Assembly: GCF_024868665.1 (NCBI RefSeq)
Contig: NC_079908.1
Location: 72,415-136,414, forward strand
Source: Triplophysa rosa
Lineage: Eukaryota > Chordata > Actinopteri > Cypriniformes > Nemacheilidae
Reading direction: 5' to 3'
DNA: 64,000 nt
Positions 26,201-32,639 of the stretch are shown here, in pieces (the first letter of the stretch is position 1; each line of letters opens with the position of its first letter). The translations under genes were made by a program, and so were the position numbers. Under the pieces are notes generated by a model. That model made no database searches and was not told the origin of the DNA. It saw only the letters and a list, made by a program, of their open reading frames with translations.

Positions 26201-28056
26201 ACTTTTTCCTCCCTTGTGCTTTGACTTTGACTTTTTTCATCTGCTTTTCAGGACCCATTTGTGGGAATCAGCAAAGAGTACAAACGTCCTCTTCAAGAAG
26301 AACACAAGAGAAGGCTCACTAGTTTTTTCACCAAGTCCAGCGCTGACGCCTTCCTGTTAGAGATGCATGAGTTTCTGCTTTTGGTCCTGAAGAACCCCAA
26401 AGCCACAGACACATTCAGGCCAGACTGGGGGTGAGAAAATAAACAGTGCTGCAAATTACATTGTTCTTCTGAACCCTCTGGAGGGGGTCCGGCTTTGCCT
26501 CGGTTCATAATTTACATTCTGAAATACAAGTGTATTGATAAATATAAATGTCAAAGATATTCATTTCTGTTTGAGAGATCGCCCAGACCTCTCACGTGTT
26601 CTGAAAAGCGCATGAAGGATAACTTACTGACTCCTGCAGTAATATGTAAGGGATAAACCACGGCTAACTGTGCATTGAAGGAGGCAAAGAACCCCCGACA
26701 CGGAGCTGAGGTTTCACTGCTATTTCTGTGAGCACCGGCAGCTCAATGTCCGGTCTGTCAGAGTTATGGTTACATTATAGGCAGCACATTTATTTCCAAC
26801 AGTGATCAAACTGACTGGAACCACCTGTGCATTAAAGAAGGGATAATCCACGGCTAGCCGTGCATTAAAGGATTTAGACGTGGAGGCAAAGCGAAGTGCA
26901 TCTACAATTCTTTAATGCACGGCTAGCCGTGGATTATCCTGCTTATACTCTGGTCATTTGCCAAGTTAAAGCTGTTATTGATGTTTACAGTGTCATTTTT
27001 CCCGTCCTCCTGGTAAAAGTTAGGTTGCTGCAGGAAGAGGTGTTAGTGAGGCCAGCAGGGGGTGCTCATCCTGAGGTCTGTGGGGGTCCTAACGCCCCAG
27101 TACTGTATAAAAAAGCACCGTGCCAGGAAAAAATCCCCCGTTCGCCTCTACATCATCATGGCCTCATAATCATCGCAACTCTGTCTCCTCTCCACCAATA
27201 AGCTGGTGTGTGGTGGGCGATCCGGCGCAATATGGCTGCGGGTGGATGCTGCACATTGGTGGGGGTTGAGAAGATTCCCCCTTCCATGAAAAGCGCTTTG
27301 AGTACCCAGAAAATGACATTTGAAATGTATTATTATTATTATAAACGCTTTTAATGAGGTGGCTGGGTGGTTAGCACTGTTGTCTCGCAGCAAGAAGCTC
27401 CCCAGTTCAGGCCCCGTCTGGAACAAGAGTTTGCATGTTCTCCCTGTGTCAGAGTGGGTTTCCTCCCACAGTCCAGACATGCAGGTTAGGTGATCTGGAC
27501 ATTTTAAATGGTCCCTCCCCCAACTTGTGTATAGATTGACTGGTTCTCGCCATACTTATATAGCCGTAGATGCTGGAATGGCGTCAAGAATGAAACAAAA
27601 AGTAAATACATAAATGGTTTTAATGCACACCTCCCAGCCAATCAGAATATATCAAATATAGTATACAGTATGAATTGATTATTATTCAATTTTCATGTAG
27701 TTTACAAAAAGACCCAGTCCATAAAACTGGTAATCATGACGTTTAAAAAGTACCATACTTCAACTACTATCATCAGAATAACCCAAATAGTTTGTCAGTG
27801 AACATGGGAAAAATGAGCGAGACTTTGATGTTCAACAGAAAACTGCAGAGTAAAGTGTGTAATCTGTATATAATAACTGGCTCATTTCTGTCTCTCCCTC
27901 AGTCTGAAAGACACGGTTGTGTCCTACATGGAGCGTAAAGATGTGGACATTCCTCCTGAGGTGGACGAGTTCTTCCCTAAAGAGATCCTGCTCTCGCAAT
28001 ACACCAACACATGGGAGTTCTCTGTCCTTCTCAGACAAGAAAGACACCAAAGATGA
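2..28056 (+). CDS. rnf213: RNF213-type AAA+/RING E3 ubiquitin ligase, 3' part (40 exons)
   Basis: This is the C-terminal 2,915 residues of RNF213, a giant cytosolic ubiquitin ligase of about 5,200 residues in vertebrates, with dynein-like AAA+ modules. The family acts in lipid-droplet biology, angiogenesis and antimicrobial ubiquitylation. Reading is open from base 2, so the 5' exons lie outside the window. I joined 40 exons; every junction keeps frame and the coding sum is 8,748 bases including the TGA at 28054-28056. Order seen: two AAA+ modules, a linker, the RING finger, the E3 shell with the RZ finger, and the C-terminal domain. All donors are GT except intron 13, which needs GC. Exon blocks are given in separate entries. 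Teleosts often carry more than one rnf213 copy, and I cannot tell which paralogue this is. Confidence 0.96.
3091..3477. mobile_element. hAT-type MITE in rnf213 intron 1
   Basis: The ends are inverted: TAGTGGTTCTC at the left and GAGAACCACTG at the right. The flanks CTCTGGAA (3083-3090) and CTCTAGAA (3478-3485) match at 7 of 8 bases, the 8-bp duplication expected of hAT transposons. There is no transposase frame, so it is non-autonomous. Confidence 0.75.
3558..7422 (+). CDS. rnf213: rnf213 exons 2-16: linker between AAA core and RING
   Basis: Exons: 3558-3682, 3779-3874, 3962-4083, 4161-4292, 4376-4437, 4526-4679, 4978-5113, 5237-5428, 5522-5551, 5673-5803, 5959-6116, 6206-6415, 6507-6694, 7122-7242 and 7322-7422. 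Phases agree at every join. Family anchors include NVIASAK, YIGFHGG, VHVDDLRRS, PFSWRIKDYLEELW, LDVYAALACIEYLEP and GWQRIHSLALFVEHMLLG. Exon 5 uses an acceptor ending GATAAG, chosen because it alone restores HGGPWKSVHVDD. Exon 10 is a 30-base microexon. Exon 13 ends at CTG|GCAAGT, a GC donor. An acidic stretch (exon 6, EEEEKMEVED) matches the low-complexity acidic linker of the family. Confidence 0.88.
5552..5672. mobile_element. Intron 10 of rnf213, largely made of a common fish MITE
   Basis: The stretch with ATTACTCACGTCCTCATGTC and GAACACAAAAGAAGAT resembles the elements at 15188-15477 and 21984-22136. It fills most of this 121-base intron. The acceptor used by exon 11 lies at its end. Confidence 0.5.
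6899..7070. repeat. Inverted repeat with 22-base perfect arms, rnf213 intron 14
   Basis: Arms 6899-6920 and 7049-7070 are exact reverse complements, starting AGAAAAATGTATG on the left. The loop is 128 bases. It may be a small MITE or a hairpin in the transcript. Confidence 0.7.
7654..7787. repeat. Hairpin-forming MITE in rnf213 intron 16
   Basis: The left arm starts AAAGCAATAAACCCTGTGAAG and the right arm ends CTTCACAGGGCTTATTGCTTT. The arms pair at about 30 of 32 bases, and weaker pairing (GCATTTTA, ACAGCT) continues inward. This leaves only a short loop. Confidence 0.65.
7867..8049 (+). CDS. rnf213: rnf213 exon 17: C3HC4 RING finger
   Basis: This exon carries the whole RING finger at fragment residues about 1678-1716. 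All eight zinc ligands are visible: CPVC, then Cys of LPC, His of DH, Cys of IYC, Cys of LTC, and CPLC. It sits in the expected place after the AAA core. In RNF213 the RING is not the only catalytic element, because ubiquitin transfer also uses the RZ region. The next intron begins with a (TC)n array and holds a Tc1-like relic. Confidence 0.95.
8109..8273. repeat. (TC)n microsatellite with one undetermined base
   Basis: About 165 bases of TC dinucleotides at the start of rnf213 intron 17. A single N at 8180 marks uncertain or collapsed assembly, so the true length may differ. Confidence 0.97.
8280..9056 (+). mobile_element. Decayed Tc1-like transposon in rnf213 intron 17
   Basis: The ends are inverted: ATCAGGCATAACAATAGGA at the left and TCATAATGTTATGCTTGAT at the right. 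The plus-strand frame from 8723 includes LNWTTEKWKKVARSEESRF, which matches the region around the second catalytic Asp of Tc1/mariner transposases (usually SDESRF). Here that Asp is Glu. The element is about half full length and the frame is interrupted, so it is inactive. Confidence 0.75.
9117..12061 (+). CDS. rnf213: rnf213 exons 18-26: E3 shell, helical part
   Basis: Exons: 9117-9283, 9362-9467, 9539-9653, 10112-10319, 10434-10630, 10716-10838, 11262-11372, 11657-11899 and 11986-12061. They encode the helical E3-shell region after the RING. Anchors that agree with remembered vertebrate RNF213 are FFIDLVSTVCFKDN, VVRSVVLKLLLKYSF, DKTELYSLYINCLE, LQRLARVRLCLD, DWFRVYLIRKI, YKTIRDAVAKAMLDC, LLMALFREV, HMAAVLLCGNFPLLQPL and PTMPDDMLAVAQQAMG. 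All joins are in frame with GT-AG introns. The order of anchors equals that of the human protein, with no insertion or loss seen. Confidence 0.93.
12802..13067 (+). CDS. rnf213: rnf213 exons 27-28: RZ zinc finger
   Basis: Exons 12802-12836 and 12967-13067 encode the RZ finger, the non-RING ubiquitin-transfer element of RNF213 and ZNFX1. The ligand pattern Cys-x3-His-x15-Cys-x2-Cys is intact: CPNGH at fragment residues 2183-2187, then the Cys of SRC at about 2203 and the Cys of PDC at about 2206. This equals human C4505/H4509/C4525/C4528. The histidine shown in the literature to be needed for ligase activity and for lipopolysaccharide ubiquitylation is present, so the protein should be catalytically competent here. 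Confidence 0.92.
13128..13310. repeat. GACGTC-rich interspersed repeat
   Basis: The phrases GTTCTGACGACGTC, ACGTTCTGAGGACGTC and GCCACGTCCTC recur within 180 bases of rnf213 intron 28. The pattern fits a known style of fish MITE; family not assigned. Confidence 0.4.
13311..14322. other. Rest of rnf213 intron 28, no gene seen
   Basis: AT-rich sequence with a T/G-rich part (13500-13700) that could be an old LTR or other repeat. I saw no exon or RNA gene. Confidence 0.4.
14323..16647 (+). CDS. rnf213: rnf213 exons 29-31: E3 shell after RZ finger
   Basis: Exons: 14323-14479, 14557-14916 and 16396-16647. Anchors are SGHILGDAQRRD, LLRLLAHVSLLYGAQ, FLMAHLLKDMEQL, DPNLSTKDARNAWEN, VSSNPLMKLTFGEPG and HVVEQNNGRDALPVLWRFLQ. 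Exon 30 is read straight through. A tempting GT...AG pair inside it (14732-14759) spans only 28 bases, too short for an intron, and removing it would break frame. The read-through adds residues not in remembered mammalian proteins, just before the conserved DPNLSTK block. Confidence 0.9.
15020..15187. repeat. Interspersed repeat shared with 63.3 kb
   Basis: The phrases ATACCTGTCAACACTCCTG and TTTTTCACACCCATCTCC recur, slightly diverged, at 63315-63380 in the same orientation. Confidence 0.5.
15188..15477. mobile_element. TTAA-flanked MITE in rnf213 intron 30
   Basis: It begins TTAAAGGGAG and ends CTCCCTTTAA, and the arms remain complementary inward (AACACAAAAGAAGAT against ATCTTCTTTTGTGTT). 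TTAA ends suggest a piggyBac- or Kolobok-like target choice, which is an inference. The left arm lacks about 26 bases present in the right arm. Confidence 0.65.
15594..15770. mobile_element. hAT-like terminal fragment (CAGAGGTGGGTAGTAAC)
   Basis: The start CAGAGGTGGGTAGTAAC followed by repeated TTACTT/GTAAC blocks resembles abundant fish hAT-derived MITEs. I could not find the opposite end. Confidence 0.4.
16984..17652. mobile_element. hAT-type element with TAGGGCTGTCACG ends
   Basis: Termini are TAGGGCTGTCACG and CGTGACAGCCCTA, an exact inverted pair. Both flanks are CTTACTAC (16976-16983 and 17653-17660), a perfect 8-bp duplication. No transposase frame is visible in its 669 bases. Confidence 0.85.
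18270..19050. mobile_element. hAT-type element with CAGTGTTGCCAGAT ends
   Basis: Ends are CAGTGTTGCCAGATTGGG and CTGATCTGGCAACACTG. Flanks TGTGCGTG (18262-18269) and TGTGCATG (19051-19058) match at 7 of 8 bases. It is 781 bases long and non-coding. Confidence 0.8.
19149..19647. mobile_element. hAT-type MITE with TAGTGATGGG ends
   Basis: Ends are TAGTGATGGGAAGTTCGG and GAACGACCCATCACTA. Both flanks are CTTCATTC (19141-19148 and 19648-19655), a perfect 8-bp duplication. The interior is full of GAACGA/TCGTTC motifs. Confidence 0.85.
19656..20408. other. End of rnf213 intron 31, no gene seen
   Basis: It includes a GC-rich patch (20050-20170, GGACGGGGCCGGGGAAG) unlike its AT-rich surroundings. 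Open frames here lack family signals. It may be part of an older, larger repeat. Confidence 0.35.
20409..21573 (+). CDS. rnf213: rnf213 exons 32-36: C-terminal region
   Basis: Exons: 20409-20541, 20684-20767, 20923-21103, 21210-21411 and 21496-21573. Anchors are EAELRLVRFLPDILVLQRD, WYEKRVKIFLSTWNQVR, DLQVLLPQRRGLGL, ALVSYLISLHNHLVYAVEK, ELHVIRYEYERDLLPLVLA, ILTRFLQGKP and GIPTLVNRQD. Exon 33 starts after CATTCAACAG, chosen because it gives Asp (G|AT) followed by family sequence. Phases agree at all joins. Confidence 0.92.
21644..21780 (-). mobile_element. tRNA-derived SINE, minus orientation
   Basis: Read on the minus strand it starts CCTGTGGCTCAGTGGTCACC (box A-like), has a box B-like GGGGTCAATCCC area, and ends in the tail TCGCTTTGGATAAAAGC. 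The same family recurs at 44.8, 47.3 and 49.7 kb. Confidence 0.65.
21984..22136. mobile_element. Half copy of the TTAA MITE
   Basis: It begins TTAAAGGGACAGTTCACTC and continues through CAATTCTGTC and GGAACACAGAGAAAGATA. This is the same family as 15188-15477, here with only one end visible. Confidence 0.5.
22137..23961. other. Rest of rnf213 intron 36
   Basis: There is no exon between 21573 and 23962. A short tRNA-like SINE candidate sits near 23.52-23.60 kb and a (TC)n run at 23616-23643. The rest is unassigned. Confidence 0.4.
23518..23600 (+). mobile_element. Possible tRNA-like SINE head
   Basis: CTGGTTAGAGAGTCGGACTC resembles box A plus anticodon arm, and CTGTTGGATTCTCAG resembles box B, about 35 bases apart. 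This fits the head of a tRNA-derived SINE. The tail is not defined. Confidence 0.4.
23962..28056 (+). CDS. rnf213: rnf213 exons 37-40 with stop codon
   Basis: Exons: 23962-24159, 26088-26177, 26252-26430 and 27903-28056. Anchors are LQSYSDVCEALATVQLALGF, LSRCSLKHCVALWQVLSS, FLLEMHEFLLLVLKNPK, FRPDWGLKDTVVSYMERKD and FPKEILLSQ. The protein ends after an Arg-rich tail with TGA at 28054-28056. The last intron (26431-27902) contains the palindromic repeat at 26.8 kb. Confidence 0.92.
24160..26087. other. rnf213 intron 37, with an interspersed repeat near its end
   Basis: Unassigned AT-rich sequence. The last 300 bases (25780-26035) include phrases such as CCCAGTGGGGACCTAAACC and a TTAGGG-like run inside what looks like a MITE, then (GTGC)n just before the exon 38 acceptor. 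Confidence 0.4.
26431..27902. other. rnf213 intron 39
   Basis: It contains the palindromic repeat above and, at 27050-27350, a fragment ending in AAAGCGCTTTGAGTACC and (ATT)n that resembles the 3' end of a fish retroposon. No gene is seen. Confidence 0.45.
26841..26939. repeat. Perfect 30-base inverted repeat with CACGGCTAGCCGTG core
   Basis: Arms 26841-26870 and 26910-26939 are exact reverse complements, and each contains the self-complementary core CACGGCTAGCCGTG. A related partial copy begins near 26645 and another copy lies at 38510-38650. Confidence 0.85.
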
Positions 28057-28491
28057 AGCGCTGTCGTTGTCGTACCGTATCGCTCGGATCAGGGAAAGCT
28101 TGGTTGTGATTTACAAATGCCATACTTCAGTGCCTTTCATTCTTCTTTCTGTACAGTGCTGTGTACTGTCATATTATGTCAAAGTCATCTCTAGATTATT
28201 AGCAAGTACATTACCATTTATTTCAAAATACAAAACAATCATTAATCTGTTGCTAAAAACTTTTTTCTTCTTACTTTAGAATACATATGAAGGCTTGTAA
28301 GAAATCATTTCAAATACACACTCCACATCATGAACCCAGAACTGGACGATCTTATGTTGGTCTTATGACCAACCTCAAGTTGTTTTGCACTTTTGTTCAT
28401 TTTCTGTGATGAAAACATTGTTTTATAAACCAACACGTATGCTGAAACAATGCTGTGTGCAAAATGTTTTTCTATGACTAACATGTGTTGG

Positions 28492-28497
28492 AATAAA
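28492..28497 (+). terminator. rnf213: rnf213 polyadenylation signal AATAAA
   Basis: The motif AATAAA lies 436 bases after the rnf213 stop, followed by a GT/T-rich stretch (TTGTGATC, TGTTTTGCTGTC). It gives a 3' UTR of about 0.45 kb. It is the first canonical signal after the stop that I saw. Confidence 0.6.
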
Positions 28498-28956
28498 GTT
28501 GTGATCATAACATGTTTTGCTGTCTCGTTCCTCCCAGTGCTATGGTAGTGCCATTGTAGGGTTTTAGAAATGCCATACTCTTCCCTCGTCTTAGCCCAGA
28601 GACGCCGAGAAACGCGGCCTTGTATCTATTGACCCACACAGCTAGTGTCTTTAAATCACCTGGCCAGCAGGTCTTCATGGAGGAAAGCTCAGACCAGAGA
28701 CCTTTCTGTGACGTGACAGAGCTCCCAGCCACCCTATGCATGAAAACCTGCTTTAAACCTCTGTTATGAAACACCATTTTGATCCCCAGAAAGGAGAGCA
28801 CACTGATCCTGGAAGTACTGCAATACTACAGTAGGTCGATGTGTGGAGCAAGCCCTGCTTCCATCTCCGTGGTCCGAAAACCGTTTAGTAAATGGTCCCC
28901 AGATAGGGGCTATATCAGATATTAAACTGATGAAAACAGATTTTTCTTTTGAAGTC

Positions 28957-28962
28957 TTTATT
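28957..28962 (-). terminator. Minus-strand polyadenylation signal AATAAA
   Basis: Read on the minus strand: GTGCCAATAAAGACTTC, followed by an A-rich run. It lies about 480 bases beyond the TGA of the candidate minus-strand gene, facing rnf213 tail-to-tail. Confidence 0.4.
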
Positions 28963-29440
28963 GGCACGTTATCCTAAAACACAGACACCATGTCAAATAA
29001 TATTTGAGCAACACGCATATAAACAGCTATAAATTCAAGTAGATGAAACATTTCTATTAAAAAAACCTTCTGTGCACAATGTGTTTTAAAGGGGCAGTGT
29101 TGAGGCATTCTAGTCAACTGTGAGTGACGTCAGTGGACCGTTCCGAGATGGGGAACACGTCTACATGCCTGGAGCGCTTGAATGCGGCATCTAGTTATTT
29201 ATATCTATGGCCCCAACACTGCTGCGCTGCCATGGCTGTGAAAACCACAGAGATTTAAATTCACGAAAATGGGATAACCTTTCCTTGTTGTCATGTGTTA
29301 GTTTAGCAGATTTAGAAGAGAGTACTTCTGGTTTATGTGGATTATATAAAAGGACTATTATAGGCTGTTTTTACACACAAAGCGGACACATATTAGTGTA
29401 AACCCCTTGTAAAAGTGAATTTTCTAGAAGAGGAGTCCTT

Positions 29441-30232
29441 TCAAAGCATTAAAACCAGTTCTCCGTAGTTCAGGACCGGGAAGGTGAGCTTCTCCATCAA
29501 AGCCACACGCCTTTGCTTTCCAGCAGTCAGTCTGCCTGCCATTTCAAGGATCAAACAGAGATCCTGGCTGGCCCGCTGTTCCTGTAGCCGGAAGTGGTGA
29601 GGGTCCATCTACGGGCCACAGAGGTCGGTGGTGGCCGGGACCCTCTCTGACCCTCTCCATCCATGTCTGGACTTTGTGCCGCTTCTGTAGAGCATGGTGG
29701 GTGGCATTTTAGCAAACTTGCTTGGCTTCATCGAATGTGAGTCCTGGCTTTGGACTCACCGCTGGTTCCTGTCTGCGCAAGAGAGATCATTTAGTGATCA
29801 GGTGAAATGTCTTGTTCTTCTAAATGATACCTTTTTAAAATCTTCGTAATAAAACCATTTTCCATACGAAGTCAACAGGTTCAAATCTTTAAGGTGTGTG
29901 AAGAGGTTGTGGCATATTTTATATGCAGTTATACAGCATATATACAGTATATATAACAAATGGGCAGCTGGGAAACATTTTCCTCCATTTTCTTTTCTTC
30001 ACTACTTCTCTTCACATTCTTTCCCATTTGACCTCCCCAGCAGAAGTAAAACACCTCCCGTTCCAAATCTAAAAGAAAAGACAAAATCACAGCCGTATAT
30101 ATTTCAATGTTGGCCTCTAAAGTCAGCATCCTTCGTCTCCAAAACCCCTGTCGTTGTCTTACTTACCCCAAGATGTTTTTCCAATTGCAAACTCAGTCCA
30201 TAGACCTTATTCAGCCTGCTGCCATCTTGAAT
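29441..30232 (-). other. Candidate small minus-strand gene or gene remnant, function unknown
   Basis: I do not recognise this sequence. Three pieces on the minus strand look exon-like. (1) 30232-30167: a pyrimidine-rich acceptor CTCTTTTCAG, 22 open codons including GSRLNKVYGLSLQLEKHLG, and a donor GGG|GTAAGT. (2) About 29768-29709: acceptor GCGCAGACAG, then EPAVSPKPGLTFDEAKQVC and a stop. (3) 29607-29441: ATG with 55 codons including LQEQRASQDLCLILEMAGRL and EKLTFPVLNYGELVLML, then TGA. An AATAAA follows at 28957-28962. Helix-like composition and the splice signals suggest a gene. However, pieces 2 and 3 do not join without crossing a stop and a frame change, so it may be decayed, or I have missed an intron. 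Confidence 0.3.
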
Positions 30233-32072
30233 CTGAAAAGAGGCTGAGAGGGTAAACAGAAGCATCACAACAGCAGTGGCTGCATGGACCACAAACCTCA
30301 AAGCGCTTTTTGCCTCCTCTTACTATGAACCCAGTGGAGTCATGGGCTGACAAAGACAAAAGCCCATTCTTCTGAAGGGTTACAGCAATTGGATTGAGGG
30401 GTATATCCCGTTGTTGGAGGTCAGAAGATCTTTTTCAACTTTTTTGTGACGTTATCTTAGCGAGCTGCATAGAAAGCATGATGACAGAGCTAATATTGAC
30501 GAACAATCTAATGTCTTATATTGAAAATGTCTTCAGCTTGAATGTGCTTACAATATTAGGCAGTTAAAAAAATGTCAGTTGGTGTTTGATGTGTGTTATC
30601 TGTGATTTACAGTGAAGAGAAATGAAGCAGGCTGTAGTGTAGTTCTGCGCCCTCCGTGTTTAGAATAATTCAAGTAAAGTGCAAGGTTTAGTAACAAGTT
30701 TGTTTTCAGATCTTGTTTGTTGGTTCATACTAAATACCTATAGGCCTTTTCTTCGTACCTCGCTAACTCAGTTAGCTGGATTTGATTGTTGACGATTTCG
30801 CATGTTCTTTGATGTTCGGTCCTTTGACGCTCATCCTGGACTCGTTGTCTTAGCAACAGGTCCGTTAGTTAGGTTCCCTCTTTGGGAGCAGGATTTATTT
30901 CATGTAAACAGGACTAGATGGCAGCCATGACGCAGTCAAGTCGGCTTCATTCATACAAAAGCAAACTTGTTGCGCAAGGTACAGGATTAATAGAAAGAGC
31001 TTTGCCAATTTAACAACGCAATGTTTTGCTTTTAGAACAATATTTATTGTAATATAATATATTTAGAACAATTTTTATTTACTGTGAAAAGTCTTCGGTG
31101 AGGACCGAAATAAATGAAAGAATAAAATATCATTCTTTTCTTGTGAAGGAGATATTTGCCATATTAATTTATCAGACGTTCATATTAAATATATATAAAA
31201 GCACAGACAAGTGCATATGTATATGATGCAGGGAATTTATAAAAAAAATGCAGTCTGTCCTGCCATCTGAGGATATTTTCTGAAAATAAATGATAACATT
31301 TGCAGGTAATATTAATTCATATTAATTGCTCCTACAGTATCACCAGCACTGAAGCAAAATGAGCTGAATCTGCATGAGTCAACAGTCTTCAGTCACATTT
31401 ATGATGAAGACACCATTCCCTGACCCAAACCTGTCACACTGCAGCCCTAGCCAGGTCAAGATCATGAAATGACCTTTGGGCAACTGACAGGAATGAAGGA
31501 TTTCAGTGTCTCAGACGTGCCTGACAGGGCCTGTACTGTGTCATGTGCTACACTACACACATCGTCAGAAAACAGAGGAGACCTGTGAGGGAGGTACAGC
31601 CTGATGATGATCTCTAAACAGACTGAGCTTCATGAGATATCACTTTTGAAATACCATTTCTTTATTATTCTTCAATAAAAAAAACAACACAAACATGCTT
31701 AGGCCAACATGCATTTTATTTTGAATCGCCATGGTGTTTTATATGCGAGTATGTGTGGGTATGTATGGCAGAAATAATCCCCTTCAGTGTGATCAGGAAG
31801 TAAAGCGGAGGGTCTTGTGTCACACAGAAGGGGTTTATTTGGCGATAACAGCCGGCTGCTTGTACATTATGCCGCTTATTACACGCCTACTTGCCACACG
31901 AGAAACAAACTGGACATGAAATGTGAATTGGAAATATTTTATAAGCTCATTTTTACCGAACGCAGACCTTCCGCGAGGAAAAGACGTTTAGTTTCGGTTT
32001 TAAAGTAAGAAACGACGTTCAAACGGCACGAACAGGCAAGTTGGTTTAATCATCTGTAAATATAATGTCATA
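30233..32072. other. Intergenic stretch, no gene seen
   Basis: About 1.8 kb of AT-rich DNA between the candidate remnant and the Tc1-like relic. Open frames are short and lack recognisable features. It could hold upstream exons of the minus-strand candidate. Confidence 0.4.
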
Positions 32073-32560
32073 TACAGTTAGGGCCATAAATATTTGGACA
32101 GAAGCACATTTTTTGTTATTTTAGCTGTGTATCAATATGTTTTCGACATATTGACAAATGTTTTATAATAGATATTGTCTTAAAGTGCACACTCTCAGCT
32201 TTATTTAGAGTGTATTCACATCCAGATTAACTAAAGGATTTAGGAATTACAGCTCTTTAATATGAAGCACCCCCCTTTTTCAAGGGACCAAAAGTAATTG
32301 GACAGTTGAATAAAAAGCTGTTTTATTCACATGTATGGGCTTTTCCTTAAATAATTTTGTCATAAATGAAGCATTTAAGAGCGGCCAAATCAACAATTTG
32401 GTACATTCTAAGAAAAAAACAACACACCGCTGAGCTCAGTAACAAAACAATCCTGGGTGTCCATATGAGATCAAAGTGGTGGATGATGACATTATCCTCT
32501 CCATGATAAAGAAAAACATCTGGATTCCAGTTCCCCTCTGGCAAAAGCTGCTGCCTCTGC
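32073..32560 (+). mobile_element. Decayed Tc1-like transposon fragment
   Basis: It begins TACAGTTAGGGCCATAAATA, TTTGGACA and later AAAAGTAATTGGACAGTTG, hallmarks of the 5' part of fish Tc1-like elements. Further in, AAAGTGGTGGATGATGACAT matches the usual VVDDRRI part of the transposase N-terminus. The frame is broken and the right end is missing. Confidence 0.6.
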
Positions 32561-32639
32561 ACAAGCTCCAGAGAACTTGCACAACAAGGCTAAATAAAAT
32601 AAATAAACTTACTCGTAAGGTAAATTATAGTTTAAGATT

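Noticed and set aside
28505..28967. 98-codon minus-strand frame as a gene
   Set aside because: No recognisable motif, no splice context, and it lies beyond the likely 3' end of the neighbouring candidate.
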